A DNA stretch of 64,000 bases from Candidatus Binataceae bacterium (GCA_035508495.1 DATJMX010000041.1:27344-91343); one strand, 5' to 3'. Shown: positions 55,007-63,978, counted from the first letter of the stretch. The notes: generated by a model from the letters alone, not told the origin. Program-made: numbers and translations.

Positions 55007-55702
55007 TCAGCGCCGCGCGACGCCCATCGCGTCGAGGAAATCGTCGAGGGTTTCGAAGCGCATGTACATGTTGTGACGCTTCTGTTTCGCGATCGTCGTG
55101 TTGGGCTCGTTCGAATATGCGTGGCCGGGATAAACGACCGTCTCGTCGTCGAGGCTCTTCAGCGTGTTGTTCAGGCTGTAATACATCGCCTCGGGATCCG
55201 AGCCTGGCAAATCGACGCGGCCGCATGAATTCACGAACAGCGTATCGCCCGAGATCAGGTTGCCGTCGATGAGGAAGCATTGCGACCCGGGAGTATGACC
55301 GGGAGTGTGCAGAAACTTGACTTCCAGGTCGCCGACCTTGGCGATATCGCCGGCGTCCATCTTGACGAGATCGGAATCCGCCAGGCCCGCGACTTTCTTC
55401 ACGCCCTCGGCCTCGTGCTTGTTCACGTAGATCTTCGCCTTGACCCGATTCAGCATCTCGGCCGCACCCTCGATCGTCTGCCCCATCATGGAACCGCCCA
55501 GGTGATCGGGGTGATAGTGCGTGATCAGAATCTTGTCGATCTCGTAGCCTTCTTTCTCGGCGAAATCACAGATCGCGGTCACGTCCCACGCCGGATCGAC
55601 CACCGCGAGCTTGCGCGCGGCGCTGTCGCCGACGAGGTACACGAAGTTGGCCATCGGGCCAATTTGCGCCTGCCTTAGGTAAAGTGTCGGGTCCGATGCC
55701 AT
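55007..55702 (-). CDS. MBL-fold metallo-hydrolase (glyoxalase II-like)
   Basis: A 231-residue metallo-beta-lactamase-fold protein. The metal signature is THYHPDHLGG (HxHxDH); FLHTPGHTPGSQCFLIDG and LISGDTLFVNSCGRVDLPGSD supply further ligands, with VVYPGHAYSNEPN near the C-terminus. The group includes glyoxalase II and sulfur dioxygenase-like proteins. The substrate is unclear. The stop lies four bases from the next gene's end region, in an operon with the adenosyltransferase. Confidence 0.9.
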   Translation of the reverse strand: MASDPTLYLRQAQIGPMANFVYLVGDSAARKLAVVDPAWDVTAICDFAEKEGYEIDKILITHYHPDHLGGSMMGQTIEGAAEMLNRVKAKIYVNKHEAEGVKKVAGLADSDLVKMDAGDIAKVGDLEVKFLHTPGHTPGSQCFLIDGNLISGDTLFVNSCGRVDLPGSDPEAMYYSLNNTLKSLDDETVVYPGHAYSNEPNTTIAKQKRHNMYMRFETLDDFLDAMGVARR

Positions 55703-55705
55703 GGC

Positions 55706-56356
55706 TTATTTCGACTCCTTGCGCGGCGCGCCTGCCCTTCTCGCTGCGCGCCTGATCTCATCGATACGAAGGCCGCGATCCCACACAAATTCCGGTTCGC
55801 CCAGACGTTTCGCGACCCATCGCGATTGCACGAACAGGTGATCGCTCAGGCGGTTAACATAGACAATCAACTTGTCGTTGATGTCTTCCTCGCGCTTGAG
55901 CCGCCAGCATACGCGCTCCGCGCGGCGGCATACCGTGCGTGCCTGGTGCAGAAAAGCATTGAGCACGCCGCCGCCCGGCAGCGTGAACGATTTCAGCGGC
56001 TCGAGCTCCTTCTCCATGCGATCCATCTCTTCCTCGAGAAGAGCGGGCTCGCCGTCGCTCATCTTATGCATGCCCTCGTACTCGCCGTCGGGCGGAGTGG
56101 CGAGTTCCGAGCCGACATCGAAGAGCTCGTTCTGGATACGCCGCAGCGCCTCTGAGTACCACTGGAAGTCATCGCCGAAGCCGGCGGCATAGTTCGGCAG
56201 GTAAGTGCGCACGATACCGACGATCGAGTTGAGTTCGTCGATAGTGCCGTAGGATTCGAGTCGCAGGCTTTCCTTCGGCACGCGCCTTCCGCCGACGAGC
56301 GCCGTAGTGCCCTTATCGCCGGTCCGCGTATAAATGCGATTCAGTCGTATTGCCAT
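55706..56356 (-). CDS. Cob(I)alamin adenosyltransferase (PduO type)
   Basis: A 216-residue ATP:corrinoid adenosyltransferase that makes adenosylcobalamin. The N-terminal TRTGDKGTTALVGGRRVPKESLRLESYGTIDELNS is the ATP-binding signature of the PduO type, and FLHQARTVCRRAERVCWRL is the cobalamin/dimer motif. The C-terminal residues are basic. It is followed by the MBL gene after three bases. Supplies cofactor to B12-dependent enzymes encoded elsewhere. Confidence 0.93.
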   Translation of the reverse strand: MAIRLNRIYTRTGDKGTTALVGGRRVPKESLRLESYGTIDELNSIVGIVRTYLPNYAAGFGDDFQWYSEALRRIQNELFDVGSELATPPDGEYEGMHKMSDGEPALLEEEMDRMEKELEPLKSFTLPGGGVLNAFLHQARTVCRRAERVCWRLKREEDINDKLIVYVNRLSDHLFVQSRWVAKRLGEPEFVWDRGLRIDEIRRAARRAGAPRKESK

Positions 56357-56382
56357 ATGTGTTCCGCTGCTTCTTTGTATTG

Positions 56383-56468
56383 CCTCGCCCGCTTGCGGGA
56401 GAGGCCGGCTGGCGCGGAAGTTGAGATGTCTGAGTTCAACTTCCGCGCCAGCCGGGTGAGGGTGCTGC
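56383..56468. repeat. REP-like element with a perfect 20-bp inverted repeat
   Basis: CCTCGCCCGCTTGCGGGAGAGG is followed by 20-bp perfect arms at 56405-56424 and 56436-56455 (starting CCGGCTGGCGCGGAAG) around an 11-base loop, then GGTGAGGGTG. It lies between the adenosyltransferase and rhodanese genes. Confidence 0.8.
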
Positions 56469-56528
56469 GGTGGAAACTAGCAAGAATGTTCGCAACGGCG
56501 ATCGCCGCAAGCTTCGAACGCTGCACCC

Positions 56529-56966
56529 TCACAATCCAGCCTTCTTTCTCTGCACCTGGTATGAGTTGCCGCTGATGTCCGTCGATACCGGCAGGCCGGA
56601 GTCGCGCCAGCCTTTTACTACCACTGCGCCCGAGGCGTCGCGTTGGCCGCCGAAGCCGCCGGTCACGTTGGTCAAATCCGTGTAGCCTGCGTCCTCGAGC
56701 ATCTCGCAGGCGCGCTGCGATCTACCACCGGCCATGCATCCGACGACCAGCTTCTTGTTCTTCGACAGCACCTTCTGCGCCACTTCGACGAAGTCCGGAT
56801 TCACTTCCATCTGGCCCGGCCCCTTGATGAACACCACTGGAATATTGATCGCGCCCTCAGGATGGCCGGCGGCGAACTCCGCCTCGGTGCGAACGTCCAG
56901 GTAGATCGCGTCGGAATTTTTCTTGAGCGTCTCGTGAGCCTCGGCAGGTTGCTGCTGGTTGATCAT
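56529..56966 (-). CDS. Rhodanese-like domain protein
   Basis: A 145-residue single-domain rhodanese, a sulfurtransferase. The active-site loop CMAGGRSQRA supplies the catalytic Cys. IYLDVRTEAEFAAGHPEGAINIPVV and the YTDLTNVTGGFGG block are typical. ATG 56966 has AGGTAA upstream; the frame is open further upstream without conserved sequence. The sulfur donor and acceptor are not known. Confidence 0.9.
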   Translation of the reverse strand: MINQQQPAEAHETLKKNSDAIYLDVRTEAEFAAGHPEGAINIPVVFIKGPGQMEVNPDFVEVAQKVLSKNKKLVVGCMAGGRSQRACEMLEDAGYTDLTNVTGGFGGQRDASGAVVVKGWRDSGLPVSTDISGNSYQVQRKKAGL

Positions 56967-57035
56967 CGGCGATTTACCTCGCGCTTGTGATGGTCGCATC
57001 CTAGCAGAAGTCGTCCTGCCGCGGATGCGCGCGAG

Positions 57036-57548
57036 CTACGGTTTCGGATTCCCGTAGCGCTCGTAATGAACCATCTCCTTGCGCGACTTGAGCGGCCGCG
57101 CTTCGGGCGGCTTGGCGGGGTTCGCATAGCCAAATGGCAGCACCGTGAAGATGCCCCATTCTACCGGCACGCCAAGAAGCTGGACGATCTTGTCCGCATC
57201 GAAGTTGCCGGCCCAGCAGGTGCCCAGGCCCAGCGCCCATGCCGCATCGGCCATGTTCTGCACGGCCTGCGCGCAATCGACGTCGGCCCATCGCGTGTTC
57301 GCGAGATCTTTCAGGATCGCGACCGCGGACGGCGCTTCGCCGATGAACTTCCCGGTCGTGCACAGCTCGCCGAGTTTCTTTAGCGTCTCGCGCTCGCGCA
57401 CGATGACGAACTGCCAGGGCTGGAGATTGCGCGCGCTCATCGCATGCCGCCCCGCTTCGACGATCATGTTGAGCTTCTCGAGCTCGACCGGCTGGTCGGC
57501 AAATGAGCGCTGCACGCGCCGTTTCAGGATTGCTTCGACTGCATCCAT
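57036..57548 (-). CDS. Nitroreductase family protein, short form
   Basis: A 170-residue member of the nitroreductase fold. ILKRRVQRSFADQPVELEKL and SARNLQPWQFVIV are the FMN-binding N-terminal blocks, and GLGTCWAGNFDADKIVQLLGVP, with WGIFTVLPFGYANP, the C-terminal ones. It is shorter than the 217-residue enzyme at 7762. Substrate unknown. Confidence 0.88.
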   Translation of the reverse strand: MDAVEAILKRRVQRSFADQPVELEKLNMIVEAGRHAMSARNLQPWQFVIVRERETLKKLGELCTTGKFIGEAPSAVAILKDLANTRWADVDCAQAVQNMADAAWALGLGTCWAGNFDADKIVQLLGVPVEWGIFTVLPFGYANPAKPPEARPLKSRKEMVHYERYGNPKP

Positions 57549-57628
57549 TTCACTGCACTCCTTGGCAAACTAACAGGTGTTAAGTTGCAGACAAAATATG
57601 TACTATCTCTGCCGCCGCGAACGAAAGT

Positions 57629-57760
57629 ATGCGTCTCCAAGACAAGATCGCGCTAATCGCCAGTGGCGGCAAGCGATTTGCCAGACGCATGCAAGCGTTC
57701 GCGATTTCTTGCGCGCAACTACACAAAAGCCGGTGTCAATTTGGCGGACTCACGATGTAA
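57629..57760 (+). pseudogene. Possible frameshifted remnant of an SDR gene N-terminus
   Basis: ATG 57629 begins MRLQDKIALIASGG, which resembles the start of an SDR (MRLxDKVALITGGG), then shifts out of frame. In the neighbouring frame the segment RFLARNYTKAGVNLADSRCKRLAA at 57704-57775 looks like the next SDR strand (ARxxxxxGAxVxxAD). Short and uncertain; the later part is also the N-terminus of the downstream flippase frame. Confidence 0.35.
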
Positions 57761-60485
57761 GCGTCTAGCGGCTCTGGCCGCCTTTTTCATTCTGTTCCTC
57801 TCGGTAAGCGGATCTTCTTTCGCGGCCTACCCCTTTCAAATCTTCTACTCCGGCACTGAGAACCTGGTTATCGATCGACTGAAGCTCGATCCGGCCACTG
57901 TCCAGGTGCCGAATCTTTCTGACGCGAAAAGCGCCGTCTACCAGGAGAAGCTGCCGTCGCCCGGTCCCGATCTCGATGCGCTCAAGCAGCGCGTCAGCGA
58001 CGGGATGGGGCTCGTCGTCATTCTTGGTGAGAATACCGATTCAGCCGCGCTCGCTGCGCTGACGGACGGCCGGATCACGCAAGCGGGAAAGGTGAACGTC
58101 CCGCCCGGCCCGGACCATGACATCGCATATGAAGGAATCGCGGCGGTCGTGATGTACGTCGGGCCGCGCGCCGATCCGATCAACACCAACGTCGGATGGC
58201 TGACCGCGGTGCGTGTCCACGAGCGCTCTCTGCTCGACGTGCACGATGCGGAAGTGATGGTGCGCACGAATCCCTACGATCCGGCGCGGCCGGGCACTCC
58301 GATCCTGATGCGGCTGCATCTCGGCAAGGGCACGATCTACGTGCTCAACGAATGGCTGCGGCAGGGCGACCAGAGCGCGCGCATCAAGAGCTGGGTCGCG
58401 ATGCTGGGCGGGATCAAGAACGCACAGAACTACGACTTCCAGCGCTGGGCATATTTCAACTGGCTGCTCTATGCGATGTCGCGGACGGCAGCCGGCGCTC
58501 CGCCAACTCCGTTTGGCGACTGGATTGCGGCGCCGGTTCCGGATCGCGCCCAGACGCATACGCTGGCGACGATTTTTCTCACGATGACCGCGCTCTTCTT
58601 CGTTGCGTTCGTGATCACGCGCCGCTACAGCATGCGGCATCCGGAGATGCTCGAGCGCTTCTACGCGTCCAGCGCGCCGGCCGCGCCCCATCCGCAATCG
58701 CTCGGCGCCGCCGCCGCGCCATCGGCCGAAACGGGCGCGGAGCCGAGCCGTGGCGATCCGCGATGGGAAATCGTCGGATTCCATCGGCCGCTGAGCGGTT
58801 TCTTTTATAACTACCTGCTCTCGCTCTTCATCATGGTGCCGCTGAATTTCGCGGTGACCTTCTACATCGAACGCAGCTTCATCAATCCGTTCCTCGAGGC
58901 GCGCGGCGCATGGGGCGGCGTGCAGCAGTTCATGCTGATCTTCTTCACGCTGCTGAACGTCGGCACCGACCAGGCGATGGTCAAGTATGTCGCGGAGTAT
59001 CGGCTGACCAATCCACCGCGCGCGATCATGTTCGCGCAGTTCTTTATCTGGTTTCACGCGCTGGCCGGCGTCTTTCAGATCACGGTGCTGGGACTGGTCG
59101 CGGCCACGTGGATGCCGCACACGATCGTCGCCTACCTGTCGTGGATGGTGGTGCTACACACGCTGATCCAGTTCCCGGGCTTCATCGCAATTTTCTTCAA
59201 TCTGTTCCGCTCGTTGCAGCGCTTCGATTACGCGCAGCTTCTCATCGTGCTGACCTATGTGCTGAATCCGATCATCCAGATGACCTGCGGGATCTACATG
59301 CGGCACTGGGGCCTGATGCATCCGGTGTTCGGCGAGGGGATGGGCGTGGTGTTCGGCTTTGCGATCGGTGGAGTGATCGCGAACCTGCTGATGGGACTTT
59401 TCTGCGCCATCTTCTACCAGAAGATGGGCTTCAACCTCATCACGATTTTCCTCGCCCACTTCGACCGCAAGACGATGAAGCAATCGTTCCTGTACGGCTC
59501 GAAGCTGATGGGCGGGCAGGCGGCGATCGCGGCGAGCTGGGGAATCGTGCCGATCCTGATCCTGGTGCTGCTCCCCGACGGCCTCGAGCTCAACGAAATC
59601 TTTTTGCTCACCTTCGCGTTCACATTCGGTTATCTCGAAACCGGATGTTACATCTTCACGACGCTGATGCCCTCGATCTCGGAGGCCTACTCGCAGGGTA
59701 TGATTCGGCTGACGCGTCGCTATCTCGATCAGGGTCTGCGCTGGGCCTTGATGGTGACGATGATGCTGGGCGCGGCGTTCATCGCGTTCGACGATGTGTT
59801 CATCAAAGGACTCCTGCCTGCCCAGTTTGTGCGCGCCGCGGCGGTGATGTGGCTGATGCACCTGGCGCGCGTGGTGGACTTCGGAACGCGGCTTCCCGAT
59901 CAAGTCTTCCAGGGCGTCGGCCGCACGGGAACCTTCACGTGGACGTCGCTCGTCGAGCATGGCAGCCGCGTCGTGCTCGCCGCGGTCTTCCTTAAACGGT
60001 TCGGATTCGAGGGCGTCTATTACGCGTTCATCGTGTCCTCGACGTTGCGGATAATCCTCGCCTGGCCGCTGATGGGCTGGCTGGTCCAGTGGCCGTCGGT
60101 GAGTCTCTGGCAGACAATCGTCAATCCGTTGACCTCGGGATTCGCAAGCTATGCGATCCTGCGCACGTTCGCAGTCGCGACGTGGCAGGGCGCGGGTCAC
60201 GTCGCCAACTCGGCGTTGGTGGTGCTCATCTGCCTCGGCGCCTCACTGCCGCTCTACATGTTCATCAGCGGGTTGCTCGGCTGGGACCGTGCGAGTCTCG
60301 CTGAATTCCGCGATGCGGCCGAACTGGTGCCAGCACCATTCGGCGGAATCGCAACCTGGGCGCATCGCGTGACCAGCTACGCTTCGAGTCTGAGTCCACT
60401 GAATAATCGCTTCCCGGGGCGGCTGATCACCGAAGCCGCCGAGGAAGCCGGCACGCTGACAGCATTGAAAGCGGAGATGCACTGA
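57663..60485 (+). CDS. Exported-domain/polysaccharide-flippase-like membrane protein fusion
   Basis: Up to 940 residues. A signal or anchor (KRLAALAAFFILFLSVSGSSFAA) precedes an exported domain of about 230 residues (GLVVILGENTDSAALAAL, GKGTIYVLNEWLRQGDQSARIKSWVAMLGG), whose fold looks like a class I glutamine-amidotransferase-like domain. A transmembrane helix and a disordered linker follow, then a membrane part from about residue 380 to 870 with 12-14 helices resembling MOP-superfamily (Wzx/MATE-like) flippases. Start is uncertain: GTG 57663 or TTG 57741. Confidence 0.7.
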   Translation: MAASDLPDACKRSRFLARNYTKAGVNLADSRCKRLAALAAFFILFLSVSGSSFAAYPFQIFYSGTENLVIDRLKLDPATVQVPNLSDAKSAVYQEKLPSPGPDLDALKQRVSDGMGLVVILGENTDSAALAALTDGRITQAGKVNVPPGPDHDIAYEGIAAVVMYVGPRADPINTNVGWLTAVRVHERSLLDVHDAEVMVRTNPYDPARPGTPILMRLHLGKGTIYVLNEWLRQGDQSARIKSWVAMLGGIKNAQNYDFQRWAYFNWLLYAMSRTAAGAPPTPFGDWIAAPVPDRAQTHTLATIFLTMTALFFVAFVITRRYSMRHPEMLERFYASSAPAAPHPQSLGAAAAPSAETGAEPSRGDPRWEIVGFHRPLSGFFYNYLLSLFIMVPLNFAVTFYIERSFINPFLEARGAWGGVQQFMLIFFTLLNVGTDQAMVKYVAEYRLTNPPRAIMFAQFFIWFHALAGVFQITVLGLVAATWMPHTIVAYLSWMVVLHTLIQFPGFIAIFFNLFRSLQRFDYAQLLIVLTYVLNPIIQMTCGIYMRHWGLMHPVFGEGMGVVFGFAIGGVIANLLMGLFCAIFYQKMGFNLITIFLAHFDRKTMKQSFLYGSKLMGGQAAIAASWGIVPILILVLLPDGLELNEIFLLTFAFTFGYLETGCYIFTTLMPSISEAYSQGMIRLTRRYLDQGLRWALMVTMMLGAAFIAFDDVFIKGLLPAQFVRAAAVMWLMHLARVVDFGTRLPDQVFQGVGRTGTFTWTSLVEHGSRVVLAAVFLKRFGFEGVYYAFIVSSTLRIILAWPLMGWLVQWPSVSLWQTIVNPLTSGFASYAILRTFAVATWQGAGHVANSALVVLICLGASLPLYMFISGLLGWDRASLAEFRDAAELVPAPFGGIATWAHRVTSYASSLSPLNNRFPGRLITEAAEEAGTLTALKAEMH

Positions 60486-60542
60486 TTGCTGCGCGTCTTT
60501 GCAGCCTCGGATTGACCAAAAGTTAGCGCGCGTACTCTTGTC

Positions 60543-60566
60543 CCCTCTCCTTATCCTAGGAGAGGG
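60543..60566. repeat. REP-like palindrome (CCCTCTCCT type)
   Basis: CCCTCTCCT/AGGAGAGGG arms (9 bp) around TATCCT. It is between convergent genes at 60485 and 60580. Confidence 0.7.
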
Positions 60567-60579
60567 AACTGAACGTTGA

Positions 60580-60954
60580 CTACTTGTTAATGCGTTCTGA
60601 GAAGAAGATTCGATTGCCGAACGGATCTATCACGCCCATGGTGCGCACGTTCCAGGGCATCGTCTCGATGCCCGGGCGGTAGTAGCGATATTTCTTCGCC
60701 GTCAGTTCCGCGTGCAGATCGTCGAGGCCGGTCAGGTAAACCGTGACATGGATGCCGGGGGAGCCGTCGCCGTGATGCTCGCTCAGGTAGAACACCATGC
60801 CGTCGCGCGACACTCGCATCAAAAGCGGAGCGTTGTCGTCGAAACGATGCTCCCAATCCAGCTTGAAGCCGAGGAAATCCAAGTAGAACTCGCGCGCTTT
60901 CTCGACCGAGAAGATTCGAAACGTCGGAACGATCGATTCGAATCGTACCGCCAC
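60580..60954 (-). CDS. VOC-family (bleomycin resistance/glyoxalase-like) protein
   Basis: A 124-residue vicinal-oxygen-chelate domain protein. The pattern VEKAREFYLDFLGFKLDWEHRF, RDGMVFYLSEHHGDGSPGIHVTVYL and VIDPFGNRIFFSER matches the family; His and Glu metal ligands are plausible but not certain. Such single domains act as dimers in antibiotic sequestration, isomerases or dioxygenases. The start is GTG 60954, one base away from the next gene on this strand. Confidence 0.87.
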   Translation of the reverse strand: MAVRFESIVPTFRIFSVEKAREFYLDFLGFKLDWEHRFDDNAPLLMRVSRDGMVFYLSEHHGDGSPGIHVTVYLTGLDDLHAELTAKKYRYYRPGIETMPWNVRTMGVIDPFGNRIFFSERINK

Positions 60955-60955
60955 G

Positions 60956-61240
60956 CTATCGCGCGCGCCGAAAGGCCGCGAACATTTCCTCGAACTTCGC
61001 GACGCGTTCCTGGATCGAGCTCGTGCGCTGCACGCCGAGGAAGAATTGCACCAGCTCTTCGTGCCCCACCTGGCCGCCCGGGCTCATCACTTCGACCAGC
61101 TCCTCGATGAGCGCGGGAAACTTCTCGCTCGGGATGTAGTAGTTGGCCCAGCCGAAATTGCAGTGGCGATGGAGGATTTTCGCGATGGTCTTTTCCAGCA
61201 GCTCGCGCCGTCCCGCACCATGTTCTTGTTCGTCGTTCAA
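60956..61240 (-). CDS. Small conserved-looking protein of unknown function
   Basis: A 94-residue acidic-helical protein starting at TTG 61240, with GGAGG eight bases upstream. It contains HCNFGWANYYIPSEKFPALIEELVEVMSPGG and a C-terminal VAKFEEMFAAFRR. No named family is recognised. It is adjacent to the VOC gene with no gap, so the two are probably co-translated. Confidence 0.6.
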   Translation of the reverse strand: MNDEQEHGAGRRELLEKTIAKILHRHCNFGWANYYIPSEKFPALIEELVEVMSPGGQVGHEELVQFFLGVQRTSSIQERVAKFEEMFAAFRRAR

Positions 61241-61268
61241 TCGATAGTCCTCCGATGAGAATCACGCG

Positions 61269-62171
61269 TCAGGCGCCTTTCTTCACCTCGGCGCTCGGCT
61301 GGTCATCAGCCCACTGTATCTTGCGATAATCGAAGCGCATGCTCTCGATTATGTTGAACTTGATAATCTCAAAGTACGGCGAAAGATCGAAGTCACGCGG
61401 CGTCACCAGGGTCGGCGAAACCATCCTGAGCCGCCCCAGCGCCTGATGCTGCGTTGCCTTCGATCCAATCGGCCATAGCTTGCGCACCTTGGTGACCGCG
61501 ATCGGCTCGCCTTCGGGTGTTTGCTCGTACTTCGGGATAATCGGAAATCGCACCCGTGCAAAGCATCCCGCAATCAGGCTGGAGCATATCACGCGCGTCG
61601 GCTCGCCGCTGCCAAATTGCAGGGCTTTGCGGCGCAGTCGCGCCGGCACCAGGCTGACCGGCAGGAAGTAGCGCGCGAGGTCGACAACGTTGCGCACATC
61701 ATAGGTATCGCCCACGCTACGCAGCGCTTCGTCGATAACTTCGGCCCCGTCGGCGCTCGAGAGCCGGAACGGTCGGCATACGCGCAGATTGAAGTTGCGA
61801 TACTTGCTCATCGGCGCGAGGATCACGCCCTGATCGACCAGCGCCTCGACCAGCAGATGAGCAGCGTCCTCGCCAAATTCCTTGTGCAGCTCGGCTTTCT
61901 TTTCAGGATGGCGTCTGAGATATGCGTCGCCGATATAAATCGCCGAATGCGACCACGAACTCTGTGTCAGGTACTTGATGCATTGGCTGATGCGCTCGTT
62001 GCCTTCGACCAAAATAACGTCGCCGGGATGGACATGGCGGCGCAACGCGACGATGTCATTAGCAATGTGGAGTTCGTAACTTTTGAGCGGTTTGGTCAGG
62101 AGCCCGATGGCGGCATCGGTGAGCTTGCCAGTAATCCATTTTAGCGGATTTCTCGTCGCGCCGGACGCCAT
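61269..62171 (-). CDS. YiiX/YebB-like permuted papain-fold hydrolase
   Basis: A 300-residue NlpC/P60-like protein of the permuted type. GDVILVEGNERISQCIKYLTQSSWSHSAIYIG supplies the catalytic His region, and PTRVICSSLIAGCFA holds the likely nucleophile Cys. In this group the order of catalytic residues is swapped relative to ordinary NlpC/P60. Members act on amide bonds of peptides or lipids. Start ATG 62171 has GGAGGG upstream. Confidence 0.8.
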   Translation of the reverse strand: MASGATRNPLKWITGKLTDAAIGLLTKPLKSYELHIANDIVALRRHVHPGDVILVEGNERISQCIKYLTQSSWSHSAIYIGDAYLRRHPEKKAELHKEFGEDAAHLLVEALVDQGVILAPMSKYRNFNLRVCRPFRLSSADGAEVIDEALRSVGDTYDVRNVVDLARYFLPVSLVPARLRRKALQFGSGEPTRVICSSLIAGCFARVRFPIIPKYEQTPEGEPIAVTKVRKLWPIGSKATQHQALGRLRMVSPTLVTPRDFDLSPYFEIIKFNIIESMRFDYRKIQWADDQPSAEVKKGA

Positions 62172-62355
62172 CGCGATGCCCCTCCGGCGCCGGGACTCTA
62201 CGACCTGTTCCGGCGCTTCATCGGCCCTGAATTGACTATACGGAGGATTGTCTTTCGGAGACAAGCAACGTGCGGTGCGATTCCGGTTGGAGCGCCAGAC
62301 TGATTTGCACATACTTCAGGCGCGCGTATATTCGGCGCTCGGAGGATTTCAGAGG

Positions 62356-63552
62356 ATGCAGGTAAAGCTCGAACCCGCGGTGGTGCGGGGATTCCGATTC
62401 GCCGGCGTCGCGGCAGGAATCAAGAAGGCAGAGGGAGCGCTCGACCTGGGACTTATCGCCGCCGACGAGCCGGCCGCGGCCGCGGCGGTATTCAGCGCAA
62501 ATCGTGTCAAATCCGCCACGATATACGTTACCGCCGACCGTGTTCGCTCAGGCCGCCTGCAGGCGGTGATCGTGAACTCGGGATGCGCCAACAGCTTCAC
62601 GGGCAAGCCGGGACTGAAGCTCGCCATCGATTCGTGCGCGGCAGTTGCCAAGCTGCTGGGAATCAAGGCGGAGCTGGTAGTGCCGAACTCAACCGGAGTC
62701 ATCGGGCATCTTTACGATCTCGGCAATTATGCGGCGGGCGCCGGGGCGGCCGTGAATCAACTTCGCGAAGATGGGATGGCCGACTTCGCGCGCGCGATCA
62801 TGACTACCGATACGCGGCCGAAGACCGCTTCGACGACGCTGAGAGTTGGCGGCGAGACGATAACGATCGCGGGAGCGGTGAAGGGCGTCGGCATGTTGTC
62901 GCCGAACATGGCGACGATGCTCGGCTATATCGTGACCGACGCGGCGATCGCGCCTACTGCGCTCAAGCGATCGCTCAAGGCTGCGCTGCCCACCAGCTTC
63001 AATGCGATCACGGTCGATGGCGACATGTCGACCAACGATACGGTGATCCTGCTCGCAAGCGGCGCCGCAAAGAACCGCGCGTTCACGCCGCGCGACTCCG
63101 CAGCGTTCGACAAGGCGCTGACCGAAGTTTCACAGGCTCTTGCACGCGAGCTGGTGCGCGACGGCGAAGGCGCTACCAAGCTCGTGAGCATCGAGGTGCG
63201 CGGCGCCAAGTCGGCCTCGGACGCGCAGCGCGCGGCGCGGCAGATCGCGAATTCACCGCTGGTCAAGACGGCGTTCTTTGGATGCGATCCCAATGTGGGC
63301 CGAATCCTGATGGCGGCGGGATCGTCGGGCGCGATGGTCGAATCGGAGAAGCTCGTGCTGTTCATCGGCGGGACCAAGGTCGCGTCGGGGGGGCGTCTGC
63401 TTACCGAAGCGCTCGACGAGGCGGGACGCGCGATGAAGGAAGCCGAGTTCACTGTGCTGCTCGATCTCAAGCTCGGCAAGGCCTCGGCCAAGATCCTCAC
63501 CTGCGATCTGAGCTACGACTACGTAAAGATCAACGCCGAGTACACGACTTGA
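62356..63552 (+). CDS. argJ: Bifunctional ornithine acetyltransferase / N-acetylglutamate synthase
   Basis: A 398-residue ArgJ that transfers acetyl from N-acetylornithine to glutamate in arginine synthesis. VVPNSTGVIG and the autocleavage site in KGVGMLSPNMATMLGYIVTDA are visible; Thr187 of PNMATML should be the nucleophile. FNAITVDGDMSTNDT and FGCDPNVGRILMAAG follow. ATG 62356 has GGAGGA upstream; the frame is open to 62248 without homology. The bifunctional form is not proven from sequence. Confidence 0.94.
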   Translation: MQVKLEPAVVRGFRFAGVAAGIKKAEGALDLGLIAADEPAAAAAVFSANRVKSATIYVTADRVRSGRLQAVIVNSGCANSFTGKPGLKLAIDSCAAVAKLLGIKAELVVPNSTGVIGHLYDLGNYAAGAGAAVNQLREDGMADFARAIMTTDTRPKTASTTLRVGGETITIAGAVKGVGMLSPNMATMLGYIVTDAAIAPTALKRSLKAALPTSFNAITVDGDMSTNDTVILLASGAAKNRAFTPRDSAAFDKALTEVSQALARELVRDGEGATKLVSIEVRGAKSASDAQRAARQIANSPLVKTAFFGCDPNVGRILMAAGSSGAMVESEKLVLFIGGTKVASGGRLLTEALDEAGRAMKEAEFTVLLDLKLGKASAKILTCDLSYDYVKINAEYTT

Positions 63553-63610
63553 GGTTGCGTCGTGTGCGGACCGCTCAATAGAATCGCGACGCGAGGGAGG
63601 TTCGATCACA

Positions 63611-63916
63611 GTGGCAAATTTCGTGAAAGTCGCGGCGGTAGCCGATGTTCCCGCGGGCACCGGCAAGGTCATCGAAGCGGGCGGCAAGCAGATCGCGATC
63701 TTCAACGCGGGCGCCAATTTCTATGCGATCGACAACGCCTGTAAGCATCGCGGCGGCCCGCTCGGCGAAGGCGAGCTCGACGGCACGACGGTAGTCTGCC
63801 CATGGCACGGATGGGAGTACGACGTGACGACGGGCGCCAATCTCGACGATCCCAAGATCAAGGTCGGCTGCTATCCGGTGAAGGTCGAAGGCGACAACGT
63901 CCTGGTCGAAGTTTAA
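63611..63916 (+). CDS. Rieske-type [2Fe-2S] ferredoxin
   Basis: A 101-residue Rieske protein. The cluster ligands are CKHRGG and CPWHGWEYD (C-x-H and C-x2-H). It resembles soluble Rieske ferredoxins that shuttle electrons to ring-hydroxylating or other oxygenases, or a nitrite-reductase small subunit. Start GTG 63611 has GGGAGG upstream. It is 58 bases after argJ and functionally unrelated. Confidence 0.93.
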   Translation: MANFVKVAAVADVPAGTGKVIEAGGKQIAIFNAGANFYAIDNACKHRGGPLGEGELDGTTVVCPWHGWEYDVTTGANLDDPKIKVGCYPVKVEGDNVLVEV

Positions 63917-63978
63917 TCTCCGCGTTCTGAAAATCCTAAAAAAATAGTAGGGTTGGCGTCCCTGCCCGCCATTGAGAT

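Noticed and set aside
54081..55076. A 331-codon plus-strand frame inside acs
   Set aside because: Arg-rich noise in another frame of acs.
58041..59120. A 359-codon antisense frame over the flippase gene
   Set aside because: His/Arg-rich composition with no family pattern; it is a shadow of the plus-strand gene with membrane helices.
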